DNA of 37,669 bases. Source: Candidatus Aminicenantota bacterium. Lineage in GTDB: Bacteria > Acidobacteriota > Aminicenantia > Aminicenantales > Aminicenantaceae. A program made the translations under genes and the position numbers. Shown here in pieces: positions 16,868 through 26,419 of this stretch. The notes under the pieces were generated by a model, which ran no database searches, was not told the origin of the DNA, and saw only the letters and a list, made by a program, of their open reading frames with translations. The stretch is from assembly GCA_030614685.1 (NCBI GenBank), contig JAUWTO010000008.1, positions 1-37,669 on the forward strand. Reading direction: 5' to 3'. How positions within the stretch are numbered: the first letter of the stretch is position 1; every line of letters begins with the position of its first letter.

Positions 16868-18255
16868 CGCACACCCTCCTTGGTGTCCTCCAAGACGATA
16901 CCCTGAGCCAGCAGTTCGTCGCGGATGCGGTCGGCCAGCGCAAAATCTTTGGAGACGCGGGCCTGTTCGCGCTGATCGATCCTTTGCTGGAGATCAGCCG
17001 GGAGGGTCTGCTGTCCCCGGTCCGACAGGACTCCAAGTACACTGTCCCAGGACTGGATGGCCGATCTCAGGCGCATGGCTCCTTTGTGCGAGACCTCCCC
17101 TAGGGATAGGAGGATGTTGGCCTTTTTGATCATTCCAAACACGGCTGACAGAGCCGTGGATATGTTCAGGTCATCGCTCAGCCCTGAAACGAACCCTGAC
17201 TCGGCTTCTCGAATCAAAGTTTCCACGCCACTCAGCCCTCCCTCAGGAAAGGATTGTGTTTCCAATTCATAGAGAAAATCACGGATCCTCTGGAGCGACG
17301 ATTCGGCCTGATGCAGAGCATCAGACGTGAAGTTGAGCATCTTCCGGTAATGGGTTGAGAGCAGGAGCATCCGAAGGGCCATGGGATCGACTCCCTGTTG
17401 AGTCGTGAGATCCTGGACGGAAATGGTATTGCCCTTGGATTTCGACATCTTTTTGCCGTCCCGCACGAGATGTTGGCAGTGGAGCCAGTACTTGACGAAT
17501 TGCTTGCCGGAATAGGCCTCGGACTGGGCGATCTCATTCTCATGATGGGGGAAGATGTTGTCCACGCCTCCACAGTGGATGTCGAAGGTCTCCCCGAGAT
17601 ACTTGGAGCTCATCACCGAGCATTCGAGGTGCCATCCAGGTCGTCCCGGCCCCAGCTCCGTGTCCCAGAAAAATTCGCCCGGTTTCTTTGCCTTCCAAAG
17701 TGCAAAATCATGCACGCTTTCTTTCTCATACTCGTCGGAATCGATGCGGACACCGGCCTTGCGTGCACCCATGTCGATCTTGGACAGACGGCCGTAATCC
17801 GGAAAACGGGAAAGATCGAAGTAATAATTACCGTCCTTCTGGTAGGCATATCCCTTTTCCATCAGGGCCCGGACCATCTTGACCATCTCGGGAATGTGCT
17901 CGGTGGCCCGCGGATAGACATCCGCAGGCAGGATGTTGAGACGTTCCAAGTCCTGGAAAAAAGCCTCTGTATATACTTTTGTGTACTGCTGCAGGCTGAT
18001 CCCCATTTCGGTGGCAGCCCGGATGATTTTGTCTTCAACATCTGTGATGTTCATGACGTGTTTGACGTTATATCCCATGAAAAGCAGGAACCTCTTCAGA
18101 AGATCCTCGAACATGTACGCGCGGAAGTTCCCGATGTGAGCGTAATCATAGACCGTAGGACCACAGGTGTAGAATTTGACCATTCCCTTTTCAAGAGGAC
18201 GAAAGTGTTCGAGCCTGCCGCTCAGCGTGTTAAAGAATTGGATCATGTTTTTCAT
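16822..18255 (-). CDS. cysS: Cysteinyl-tRNA synthetase
   Basis: FYTCGPTVYDYAHIGNFRAYMFEDLLKR, VMNITDVEDKI, WHLECSVMSSKYLG, HHENEIAQSEA, KMSKSKGN. Confidence 0.96.
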   Translation of the reverse strand: MKNMIQFFNTLSGRLEHFRPLEKGMVKFYTCGPTVYDYAHIGNFRAYMFEDLLKRFLLFMGYNVKHVMNITDVEDKIIRAATEMGISLQQYTKVYTEAFFQDLERLNILPADVYPRATEHIPEMVKMVRALMEKGYAYQKDGNYYFDLSRFPDYGRLSKIDMGARKAGVRIDSDEYEKESVHDFALWKAKKPGEFFWDTELGPGRPGWHLECSVMSSKYLGETFDIHCGGVDNIFPHHENEIAQSEAYSGKQFVKYWLHCQHLVRDGKKMSKSKGNTISVQDLTTQQGVDPMALRMLLLSTHYRKMLNFTSDALHQAESSLQRIRDFLYELETQSFPEGGLSGVETLIREAESGFVSGLSDDLNISTALSAVFGMIKKANILLSLGEVSHKGAMRLRSAIQSWDSVLGVLSDRGQQTLPADLQQRIDQREQARVSKDFALADRIRDELLAQGIVLEDTKEGVRWKTIPSSPSKKRSP

Positions 18256-18375
18256 TATCGACAATATCCCCGGCCAGGTCAACCTGTCGGGACTGAGGAG
18301 GATTTCCTTCCAATTTTGGGCAAAATATGCAATAATTTTTCCCTTTGTTCCAGATTCAAAAAAGGAATATAAGCT

Positions 18376-19692
18376 ATGACGCCTCACGGTATAGGTCTTC
18401 GGAGAGAAGACAAAAATCCATGGGAGAGGCGAGCACCGCTGGTCCCGACCCATGTCCGCGAGCTCATCCGCCGACACGACTTGTCCGTGTTTGTCCAGCC
18501 CTCGGAAATCCGCGTTTTTTCGGACAGGGAATATACCCGGGAAGGCGCTGAACTCTCAGAAAACCTCTCGAACTGTAAGGTCATTCTGGCGATAAAAGAG
18601 GTCCCTATATCGTTGATCGCACCGGATAAGGTCTATGTCTTTTTTTCGCATACCATCAAGGGACAGAAGGATAACCGTCCCATGCTCAAACGGCTCAAGG
18701 AGGAGGGATGCACCCTGATCGATTATGAACGAATCTGTGATGGGGAAGGTCGGCGTCTCCTGTTCTTCGGGACACAGGCCGGCCAAGCCGGCATGGTCGA
18801 AACCCTGGCAGCTCTGGGAAAAAGGCTGGCTTATCACAAGATCGTTTCCCCCTTCGCCGAGATCGAACAGCCCTACCACTACGGCAGCCTGGTCGAGATC
18901 AGGGAAGTCATCCGCAAGACGGGCTGGAGCATCCACGAGCAGGGCCTGGATCGACGGATAGTCCCGTTCGTGTGTGGATTTTTGGGTTATGGAAAAACAT
19001 CTCAGGGGGCCCAGGAGATATTTGATCTACTCCCGATGGAGGAGATTCCAGCAGAAGATCTAACTCGGTTTATCGAGAATGGGGATTTTTCCGCCCACCG
19101 GGTCTACAAGGTCGTGTTTCGGGAAAAACACATGGTGAAACCGACGTCACCTGGTACAGATTTTGTTCTGCAGGACTACTATGACAATCCCCAACTCTAC
19201 CGATCGGTCTTTGCCGATACGCTTCCTTACCTGAATATACTGGTCAACTGCATATACTGGGAGGACCGTTTTCCCAGGTTCGTTACTTCCTCCTCTGTCC
19301 GAGACCTCTTCTCACGCGAAAGAATTCCCCGTCTCCAGGTGATTGGAGATATTTCCTGCGATGTAGGGGGGGCTATCGAGTTCATGTGCAAAGTCACGAC
19401 CCCGGAAAACCCGGTGTTTGTGTATGATCCTCTAAAAGATGAGATCCGGGACGGACATGAGGGAAGGGGAGTGGTGGTCATGTCCATCGACAACCTGCCT
19501 GCTGAGATCCCTCTGGAATCCTCAGTCAGTTTTTCCGAGGCCCTGAAAGGCTTCGTTCCTTCCCTGGCTCACGCGGATTATGATTCCGACTTTGCAAGCT
19601 GCGGGCTGCCTCCCGAGATCCGGCAGGCGGTCATCCTCTATCGAGGGGCATTTACGCCCGATTACGAATACATGCAGGAGTTCATCACCTGA
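18376..19692 (+). CDS. Lysine-ketoglutarate reductase-type protein (AASS LKR half; AlaDH/PNT fold)
   Basis: IGLRREDKNPWERRAPLVPTHVRELI resembles the N-terminus of AASS/LKR; followed by a separate saccharopine dehydrogenase gene. Confidence 0.85.
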   Translation: MTPHGIGLRREDKNPWERRAPLVPTHVRELIRRHDLSVFVQPSEIRVFSDREYTREGAELSENLSNCKVILAIKEVPISLIAPDKVYVFFSHTIKGQKDNRPMLKRLKEEGCTLIDYERICDGEGRRLLFFGTQAGQAGMVETLAALGKRLAYHKIVSPFAEIEQPYHYGSLVEIREVIRKTGWSIHEQGLDRRIVPFVCGFLGYGKTSQGAQEIFDLLPMEEIPAEDLTRFIENGDFSAHRVYKVVFREKHMVKPTSPGTDFVLQDYYDNPQLYRSVFADTLPYLNILVNCIYWEDRFPRFVTSSSVRDLFSRERIPRLQVIGDISCDVGGAIEFMCKVTTPENPVFVYDPLKDEIRDGHEGRGVVVMSIDNLPAEIPLESSVSFSEALKGFVPSLAHADYDSDFASCGLPPEIRQAVILYRGAFTPDYEYMQEFIT

Positions 19693-19718
19693 TTTTAGGG
19701 AACTGAGGAGCCGTGACC

Positions 19719-21041
19719 ATGGAGAAAAAAGTTCTAGTCCTGGGCGCCGGAATGGTCGCCCCCCCTCTGGTACACTTCCTTCTGGAACTGCCCGACATCC
19801 GGGTTACGGTCGCCGATATGGAGAGGAACAAGGCAGAGGCTCTGGTGGCCCGGTCGCCCCAGGGGATTGGGTTGGCCCTGGATTTTGAGAATACAAAACG
19901 AGTGAAACAGGAGATCGAAGAGGCAGAGCTTGTCATCAGCCTGCTGCCTTTCCCATATCATCCGGGAGTCGCCGAGCTGTGCATCCAGACCCAGACCGAC
20001 CTGATCACAGCATCTTATACCTCCCAGGAGATGCAGGGTATGAGTGAGGAGATCAAGAGAGCCGGGATCCTGGTCCTGAACGAGATCGGCCTGGACCCGG
20101 GGATCGATCACATGGAGGCCATGCGGGTCATCCATGCGGTGGAAGCCAGGGGAGGCCGCATCCGCTCTTTCGTTTCGTTCTGCGGAGGCCTCCCGGCCCC
20201 AGAGGCCAACACCAACCCGCTCGGATACAAGTTCTCCTGGAGCCCCCAAGGTGTGTTGGCGGCCAGCACAAGCCCGGCGAGGTATCTGGAGGATGGGGAA
20301 GAGGTCCCTGTCTCACCCGGCGACTTGTTCAAGGATCCCCGCCCGTGTTCCCTCGCCGGGATCGGGGGGCTTGAGGGATACCCCAACCGGGATTCAATCC
20401 CGTATGTCGCTCTCTACGGCATTCCCTCCACACGGACCATGCTCCGCGGGACGTTCCGCTATCCGGGGTGGTGCGCATTCATGCGGGCCGCCGGGATTTT
20501 AGGCCTGCTCAATGATCGGGTCCCGGTTAAAGAGGGAGAGACCTACAGCAGCCTGATGAAGCGGATGTCGGGAATGCCTTCCACCGGAGATGCGCTGGAG
20601 GCTCTTCGTGACCGGCTCGACTCAGAGCATTTTGTGCAGGCGGTCGAGGGGCTCCGCTGGATCGGACTTCTGGAAGACGATCCTGTCCCACCCGGGGCCG
20701 AATCGGCCCTGCAGGCGCTGGGCGCCCGGATGCAGTCCCGGCTTCAGTATGGGCCGGATGAGCGGGACATGATCGTGCTTCAGCATCGCTTCGAGGCGGA
20801 ATATCCTGACAGCCGAGAAGAGATTATCTCTACTTTGGTGGATTACGGCATCCCCGGCGGCGGCTCGGCTATGGCACGAACTGTCGGACTTCCCATGGCT
20901 GTGGCTGCGAAATTGATCCTGCAAAAAAATATCCGGCTGAAGGGGCTTCATATCCCTGTCCGGACTGAGATCTATCTCCCCATCCTGGAAGAACTGAAAT
21001 CCCACAACATCTCTTTTCAAGAGGTCCGTAAAAGACTATAA
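19719..21041 (+). CDS. Saccharopine dehydrogenase (AASS SDH half)
   Basis: KKVLVLGAGMVAPPLVHFLL Rossmann motif, SYTSQEM, NEIGLDPGIDHMEAMR, FCGGLPAPEANTNPLGYKFSWSPQGVL. Confidence 0.92.
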   Translation: MEKKVLVLGAGMVAPPLVHFLLELPDIRVTVADMERNKAEALVARSPQGIGLALDFENTKRVKQEIEEAELVISLLPFPYHPGVAELCIQTQTDLITASYTSQEMQGMSEEIKRAGILVLNEIGLDPGIDHMEAMRVIHAVEARGGRIRSFVSFCGGLPAPEANTNPLGYKFSWSPQGVLAASTSPARYLEDGEEVPVSPGDLFKDPRPCSLAGIGGLEGYPNRDSIPYVALYGIPSTRTMLRGTFRYPGWCAFMRAAGILGLLNDRVPVKEGETYSSLMKRMSGMPSTGDALEALRDRLDSEHFVQAVEGLRWIGLLEDDPVPPGAESALQALGARMQSRLQYGPDERDMIVLQHRFEAEYPDSREEIISTLVDYGIPGGGSAMARTVGLPMAVAAKLILQKNIRLKGLHIPVRTEIYLPILEELKSHNISFQEVRKRL

Positions 21042-21064
21042 TAGAGACGTTGAGGAGGGGAGCC

Positions 21065-21871
21065 ATGCTCAGAGAACCCTATGTAGCAGGATATTTTTAT
21101 CCGAGCCAAAAAGAACCCCTTATCAGAGAGCTGTCCCAGAAGGTAGATAAAGCGGGATCCAAAGCTCGGGCCATTGCCGTGATCGCGCCGCATGCCGGCT
21201 ATATGTATTCCGGGGAGGTGGCGGGTGCCGTGTACTCTTCGGTGAAAATCCCGGACAGGGTAGTCCTTCTGGGACCGAGCCACCGTCCCATGGCCCAGAA
21301 ATTCGCGCTTATGCGGGAAGGAGCCTGGGGAACCCCCCTGGGCGAGGTCGCTATCGATCCGGAGCTGGCGGATAGGATCCTGGAGGCCTGCAAACTGATC
21401 AGTGATGACAGCGACTCTCATCAGGGCGAACATTCCCTGGAAGTCCAGCTTCCTTTCCTGCGTTACATCAATCCAAAGGTCAAGATCGTCCCTATCAACA
21501 TCACGTATTTTGCCGGTCTGCCTGAGCTTGAAGAGATGGGACATGCCATAGCCTCCGCCATACGCGGCACGCCGGGAGATGTTTTGATCGTGGCCTCCAC
21601 GGACATGAGCCATCAGGTGAAGGAAGAGACAGCACGGGAGAAGGACAATCTGGCCTTCGACCGGATAAAAGCTCTTGACGCGAGGGGATTATTCGAGACC
21701 GTTCAGAGGGAGCAGATCAGCATGTGTGGGTTCCAGGCCACCACCGCTGCGCTGGTTGCAGCCCTTGATCTGGGGGCGGAAATGGCAGACGTCATTGCCT
21801 ACCGGACCTCTGGGGATGTGACCGGAGATTTTGACTCTGTGGTGGGCTATGCCGGCATCCGTGTCGGCTGA
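21065..21871 (+). CDS. AmmeMemoRadiSam system protein B / Memo homologue
   Basis: REPYVAGYFYPSQ, IAPHAGYMYSGEVAG, LGPSHRPM, EHSLEVQLPFLRY, STDMSHQ. Confidence 0.92.
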   Translation: MLREPYVAGYFYPSQKEPLIRELSQKVDKAGSKARAIAVIAPHAGYMYSGEVAGAVYSSVKIPDRVVLLGPSHRPMAQKFALMREGAWGTPLGEVAIDPELADRILEACKLISDDSDSHQGEHSLEVQLPFLRYINPKVKIVPINITYFAGLPELEEMGHAIASAIRGTPGDVLIVASTDMSHQVKEETAREKDNLAFDRIKALDARGLFETVQREQISMCGFQATTAALVAALDLGAEMADVIAYRTSGDVTGDFDSVVGYAGIRVG

Positions 21872-21963
21872 GTACTGGGCATCGACGATTCCTCTGGGCA
21901 GATGATCCCTCAATTCTGCCGTTTTTCCAGGGGAGAATACGACTAAACCAAGACCGGGTCGAG

Positions 21964-21995
21964 TTGAATATTTCAAGATTTAGTGCTATAAATCT
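21964..21995 (+). promoter_or_regulatory. Candidate promoter with overlapping operator-like dyad upstream of hrcA
   Basis: TTGAAT (21964-21969), 17-nt spacer, TATAAA (21987-21992); perfect inverted repeat AGATTTA-N6-TAAATCT at 21976-21995 overlaps the -10. Confidence 0.5.
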
Positions 21996-22010
21996 GGTGG
22001 AGTTGAACAG

Positions 22011-23051
22011 GTGAAAAAATCTGCCCGGCGTGACAAGAATCAGCATATTCTTTATGTGATCGTCGAAAACTACCTCAAAGTCGGTAAACCCATTAGCTCC
22101 GGCATGGTGGTTCGCAGAAGCGGGATGGACATCTCTTCGGCCACAGTCCGCAACATCATGGCCAATCTGGAAAAAAACGCGTACCTTCGCCAGCCCCACA
22201 CCTCGGCGGGGCGGGTGCCCACGGACAGAGGCCTGCGGTTTTATGTCAACTACCTCTTCGAAGAGGCCCTCCTGGGAGAACACACACTGAACCTCCCGGC
22301 TGAAAACCTGGCGGCCGGTTCCGGAGATATTGAGACCCTGCTGAGCAAAACCTCACAGCTTCTCTCGGAATATTCAGACAACATTGGCTTTGTGATCTCA
22401 CCCCAGGTCTCCAGGCTTGCCTTCCGGCATCTCCGTTTTATAAAAATCTCGGAGGAGAAGGTGCTTCTCCTGCTGGTCACAACCTCCGACATGGTCCTGA
22501 ATGAGGTTCTGGAGACACGCCACTACTTCACACAGGTTGAGCTGGACCGCGCTTCGCGTTATCTCAATGAGAACTTTCGCGGGAAGAGCCTGGAAGTGGT
22601 GAGGGATTATGTGCTTAAGGAGATCCCGGAACACCGCCTGCGGGTGGAAGACACCATGCACAAACTGACGAGACTGCTGCACGCTTATTTTTCGCTGGAG
22701 CAGAATGAAAATCAGATCTTTTTACAGGGTACGTCGAAATTGTTAGGCAAGGCCGAGCTGTTTGACATGAACCGGCTCAAATCCCTGTTTCGGAGTTTTG
22801 AACAGAAGGCCATGTTGGCGAAGCTGCTCTCTGATTTCATCAGTTTGGATCGCGTCAAAGTGGTCATCGGATCGGAGATGGAAATCCCGGACACCGCCGA
22901 TTGCAGTCTCATCCTGTCGCATTACGGGTATGATAATCAGGTCCTGGGCTCTCTCGGGATCATCGGGCCCAAGCAGCTCCCGTATAAGAAAATAATCCCC
23001 CTGGTGGACTGTATCGCAAAACAGCTGAGCCATACGATAAGTTACAGGTAG
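22011..23051 (+). CDS. hrcA: Heat-inducible transcription repressor HrcA
   Basis: SSATVRNIMANLEKNAYLRQPHTSAGRVPTDRGLRFYV signature; followed by grpE-dnaK-dnaJ. Confidence 0.95.
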   Translation: MKKSARRDKNQHILYVIVENYLKVGKPISSGMVVRRSGMDISSATVRNIMANLEKNAYLRQPHTSAGRVPTDRGLRFYVNYLFEEALLGEHTLNLPAENLAAGSGDIETLLSKTSQLLSEYSDNIGFVISPQVSRLAFRHLRFIKISEEKVLLLLVTTSDMVLNEVLETRHYFTQVELDRASRYLNENFRGKSLEVVRDYVLKEIPEHRLRVEDTMHKLTRLLHAYFSLEQNENQIFLQGTSKLLGKAELFDMNRLKSLFRSFEQKAMLAKLLSDFISLDRVKVVIGSEMEIPDTADCSLILSHYGYDNQVLGSLGIIGPKQLPYKKIIPLVDCIAKQLSHTISYR

Positions 23052-23059
23052 GAGAGTCA

Positions 23060-23707
23060 ATGACAAAAAAGATCGAGACGGAAAAGGACATCCAGGAGGG
23101 GCAGGAGCGGGATATCGAGATCGAGTTCCTTTCGGACCCTGGCAAAGCTTCGAGGAAAAACCCCACAGCCACGGCGGCAAAAAAAGCCACGGCGGACAAA
23201 GCCCTCAAAGCCAAGCTGAAAAAGAAGAATGAGGAGATCAAGGAACTGCAAAAGACACAGGAGGAACTAAAGGACGAGTACCTCCGCCTCGCTGCCGAGA
23301 AGGACAACCTTCGTAAAAGGCTGGAGCGAGAAAAAAACGATTATTTCCAGTTCGCTTTAAACGACCTGCTCAAGGAGTTCCTGACCATTCTGGACAACTT
23401 CGAAAGGGCGCTGGAGAGTGAGAAAAATGAGGATTGTGACGACAGCCTGCGCATGGGCATTGAGCTGATATACAAGCAGTATCTGGACCTGTTAAAGAAG
23501 CAGGGAGTCCAACCCATAATCAGCGAGAACGACGCATTTGATCCGCGCATACAGCAGGCTTTCATGACCGAGGACTCGGATGATGTTGATGAACCTACGG
23601 TGGGAGAAGAGTTCCAGAAGGGGTACATGCTTCACGAACGACTGCTGAGACCCGCACTGGTCAAAGTCCTGCTCCCGAAAAAGAGTAAAGGACAAGAAAA
23701 AGAATGA
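23060..23707 (+). CDS. grpE: Nucleotide exchange factor GrpE
   Basis: Coiled-coil N-terminus, YLRLAAEKDNLRKR, FLTILDNFERAL, FDPRIQQAFMTEDSDD, GYMLHERLLRPALVKV. Confidence 0.95.
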   Translation: MTKKIETEKDIQEGQERDIEIEFLSDPGKASRKNPTATAAKKATADKALKAKLKKKNEEIKELQKTQEELKDEYLRLAAEKDNLRKRLEREKNDYFQFALNDLLKEFLTILDNFERALESEKNEDCDDSLRMGIELIYKQYLDLLKKQGVQPIISENDAFDPRIQQAFMTEDSDDVDEPTVGEEFQKGYMLHERLLRPALVKVLLPKKSKGQEKE

Positions 23708-25290
23708 GCCATGTAATCGGAATTGACCTGGGAACCACATACTCCTGTGTCGCGTACCTGGAAGGGGGGGAGCCGAGGGTTATCCCCAATCTGGAAGGGC
23801 TCCCCACTACACCGTCCGTGGTAAGCTTCACCCAGAGCGGGGAAGAGCTCGTTGGGAACCTGGCCCTGCGCCAGGCCATTACAAACCCATCCAACACGGT
23901 ATCGGCCATCAAGCGTCTCCTGGGCAAGAAATTCGACTCTCCTGAAGTCCAGGGAGTCATGAAGAAGATCCCATACACCTTGACTGCGGCAAAAAACGGA
24001 GATGTGATGGTCTTGGTGGAGGATCGGGCCATCACTCCGCAGGAGATCTCGGCAAAGATCCTCGCCTATCTCAAAAAATGTGCGGAGGCCTATTTCGGAG
24101 AAACCATTTCTCAGGCCGTAGTCACCGTCCCGGCCCACTTCGACGACCACCAGCGCCAGGCCACCAAAGACGCGGCCAGAATTGCGGGACTCAATGTCAT
24201 GCGGGTGATCAACGAACCCACTTCGGCCAGCCTGGCGTACGGATTGGACAAGAAGATCAACCAGACCATCGCCGTCTATGATATCGGAGGAGGCACCTTC
24301 GACATCACGTTGATGGAGATCAATGACGGCATCTTCCATGCTCTCGCGACCAATGGAAACACTTTCCTGGGGGGAGAGGACTTCGACAACCGGATCGTGG
24401 AATGGGTGACCGAGGACTTTAGCAAGGAACACTCAGTAGACCTGGCAGAGGACAAGCTGGCCCTTCAGAGGATCAAGGAAGCTGCAGAAAAAGCCAAGCG
24501 GGAGCTTTCATTTACCATTGAAAGTGAGATCAACCTTCCCTTTATCTGTACCGATGAATCTGCCTCGAAGCACATCCAGAAGATGTTGACGCGGAAAAAG
24601 CTGGAGGAACTGACAGGCGACCTGATCGAAAAAACTTTTCCGTTCATCGAACAGGCTCTGACTGACGCCGGGAGCAGCCCGGACAAGATAGATGAGATCA
24701 TTCTGGTGGGCGGGCAGTCCCGCATGCCGTTGATCAAGAAAAAAATCGCAGAGTTCTTTCAAAAAGAGCCAGTAGAGCATCTCAATCCAGATGAAATCGT
24801 GGCCATGGGGGCCTGCATCCAGTCCTCCATCCTACAGGGAAATATGACCGATCTTGTTGTTCTGCTGGACGTCACACCTCTCTCGCTGGGCATCGAAACG
24901 GAAAACGGACGATTCACCAAGATCATCGAAAAAAATTCCACTATCCCAACCAAGAAGACCATGGCGTTCACCACGGTGGAGGCGAACCAGCGGCGAGTCC
25001 GAGTACACGTGCTCCAAGGTGAGGACGATTTCGCAGAACACAACATCTCGCTCGCAGTCTTCGATCTGGTGGGGATCGCACTGGCTCCAGCCGGAGTACC
25101 CCGGATTGATGTCAGTTTCGAGATCGATGCTGACGGGCTGGTCCGGGTCTCAGCCAGCGATGTTTCCACCGGGCGGAGCCAGAATATCGAGGTCAAGTCC
25201 TCATCCGGTTTGACCCCGGAAGAAGTCAACAAAATCATAAAAAGATCAGCTGACGCAGACGAGGAGGCCGATATCGATGAGCATGCGTGA
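23704..25290 (+). CDS. dnaK: Hsp70 chaperone DnaK, 528 aa, lacking the C-terminal alpha-helical lid
   Basis: IGIDLGTTYSCVA, INEPTSASLAYG, VYDIGGGTFDITL, LVGGQSRMP, LLDVTPLSLGIET; ends at SGLTPEEVNKIIKRSADADEEADIDEHA and overlaps dnaJ by 14 nt. Confidence 0.95.
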   Translation: MSHVIGIDLGTTYSCVAYLEGGEPRVIPNLEGLPTTPSVVSFTQSGEELVGNLALRQAITNPSNTVSAIKRLLGKKFDSPEVQGVMKKIPYTLTAAKNGDVMVLVEDRAITPQEISAKILAYLKKCAEAYFGETISQAVVTVPAHFDDHQRQATKDAARIAGLNVMRVINEPTSASLAYGLDKKINQTIAVYDIGGGTFDITLMEINDGIFHALATNGNTFLGGEDFDNRIVEWVTEDFSKEHSVDLAEDKLALQRIKEAAEKAKRELSFTIESEINLPFICTDESASKHIQKMLTRKKLEELTGDLIEKTFPFIEQALTDAGSSPDKIDEIILVGGQSRMPLIKKKIAEFFQKEPVEHLNPDEIVAMGACIQSSILQGNMTDLVVLLDVTPLSLGIETENGRFTKIIEKNSTIPTKKTMAFTTVEANQRRVRVHVLQGEDDFAEHNISLAVFDLVGIALAPAGVPRIDVSFEIDADGLVRVSASDVSTGRSQNIEVKSSSGLTPEEVNKIIKRSADADEEADIDEHA

Positions 25291-26410
25291 CGCCTATGAG
25301 GTCCTGGGCATCTCGCGTGATGCCTCTCCTGATGAAATAAAGAAGGCTTACCGACAAAAGGCCATGCAGTTCCACCCGGACCGGAATCCCGGAGACCCGG
25401 AGTCCGAGGAAAACTTCAAGGAAGCGGCAGAGGCCTACAGCGTCCTGGCGGATCCAGAAAAGCGATCCACCTATGATCGCTTCGGATATGGCGGCCTGAG
25501 GGGGGAGGGTTCCAGCGGTTTTTCGGGTTTCAACTCCACCATCTTTGCGGATTTTGAGGATATCCTGGGGGATTTCTTCGGATTCGGCCTTGGCGACCTC
25601 TTCGGGGGGAGGACACGCCAGAAGCCGGGGCAGCCGTCTCAGGGGCGGAGCCTGCTCCTGGAACTGGAGGCCACACTGGACGAGGCCGCGTTCGGAGTGA
25701 TAAAAGAAGTCAAGCTCAACCGGACAAAACACTGTCCCGACTGCCGGGGAACCGGGCTGAAACCGGGAGCCCAGCGGTCCACCTGCCCTCAATGTCAAGG
25801 AAGGGGCCAAGTCCGTTATCAGCAGGGCTTTTTCGCCATTGCCAGGCCCTGCTCGCAGTGCGGCGGTTCCGGGCAGATCATCACTTCGCCCTGTGAAAAC
25901 TGCCAGGGCAGCGGCAAAATGAAGGAGAAAAAGACCATCAAAATCACGGTCCCGGCCGGCGTGGATACGGGGATGAAACTGCGTGTTGAAGGAGAAGGCG
26001 ATGCGGGCGAAAACGGAGGACGCTCAGGCGATCTTTATGTGGCCATACGCGTAAGGCCTCACAAGTATTTTGAACGGGAACACGACAACCTGCTCTGCCA
26101 GGCCTCCATATCGTTTCCCAGGGCGGCCATAGGGACACGTATCGAGATTTCCATATTCGAGAACAAAGAGATCCTGAACGTGCCATCTGGAACCCAATCC
26201 GGTGAGGTGCTGAAACTCAAAGGAAAGGGCCTCCGAAACGTCAACAACCACCGCAAGGGAGACCTGTTTGTCCGGATCAATGTGGAGACACCACGGAACA
26301 TGTCCAAAAAGGAAAAACAGATGCTCCAATCATTCGCCGAGTCCCGGGGCGAGGATCTTCAAGCAGTCCGAAAGGGCAGCATCAGCAAGATCAAGAACCT
26401 GTTTCATTGA
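25277..26410 (+). CDS. dnaJ: Type I chaperone DnaJ
   Basis: J-domain with HPD, G/F region, four zinc motifs CPDCRGTG, CPQCQGRG, CSQCGGSG, CENCQGSG. Confidence 0.96.
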   Translation: MSMRDAYEVLGISRDASPDEIKKAYRQKAMQFHPDRNPGDPESEENFKEAAEAYSVLADPEKRSTYDRFGYGGLRGEGSSGFSGFNSTIFADFEDILGDFFGFGLGDLFGGRTRQKPGQPSQGRSLLLELEATLDEAAFGVIKEVKLNRTKHCPDCRGTGLKPGAQRSTCPQCQGRGQVRYQQGFFAIARPCSQCGGSGQIITSPCENCQGSGKMKEKKTIKITVPAGVDTGMKLRVEGEGDAGENGGRSGDLYVAIRVRPHKYFEREHDNLLCQASISFPRAAIGTRIEISIFENKEILNVPSGTQSGEVLKLKGKGLRNVNNHRKGDLFVRINVETPRNMSKKEKQMLQSFAESRGEDLQAVRKGSISKIKNLFH

Positions 26411-26419
26411 CCACAGAGT

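Noticed and set aside
17398-18372. 324-aa + ORF opposite cysS
   Set aside because: Antisense shadow of a well-supported CysS.
21976-22010. Canonical CIRCE element
   Set aside because: TTAGTGCTA...GAGTTGAAC only partly matches TTAGCACTC-N9-GAGTGCTAA and the spacing is wrong; reported instead as a non-canonical dyad.
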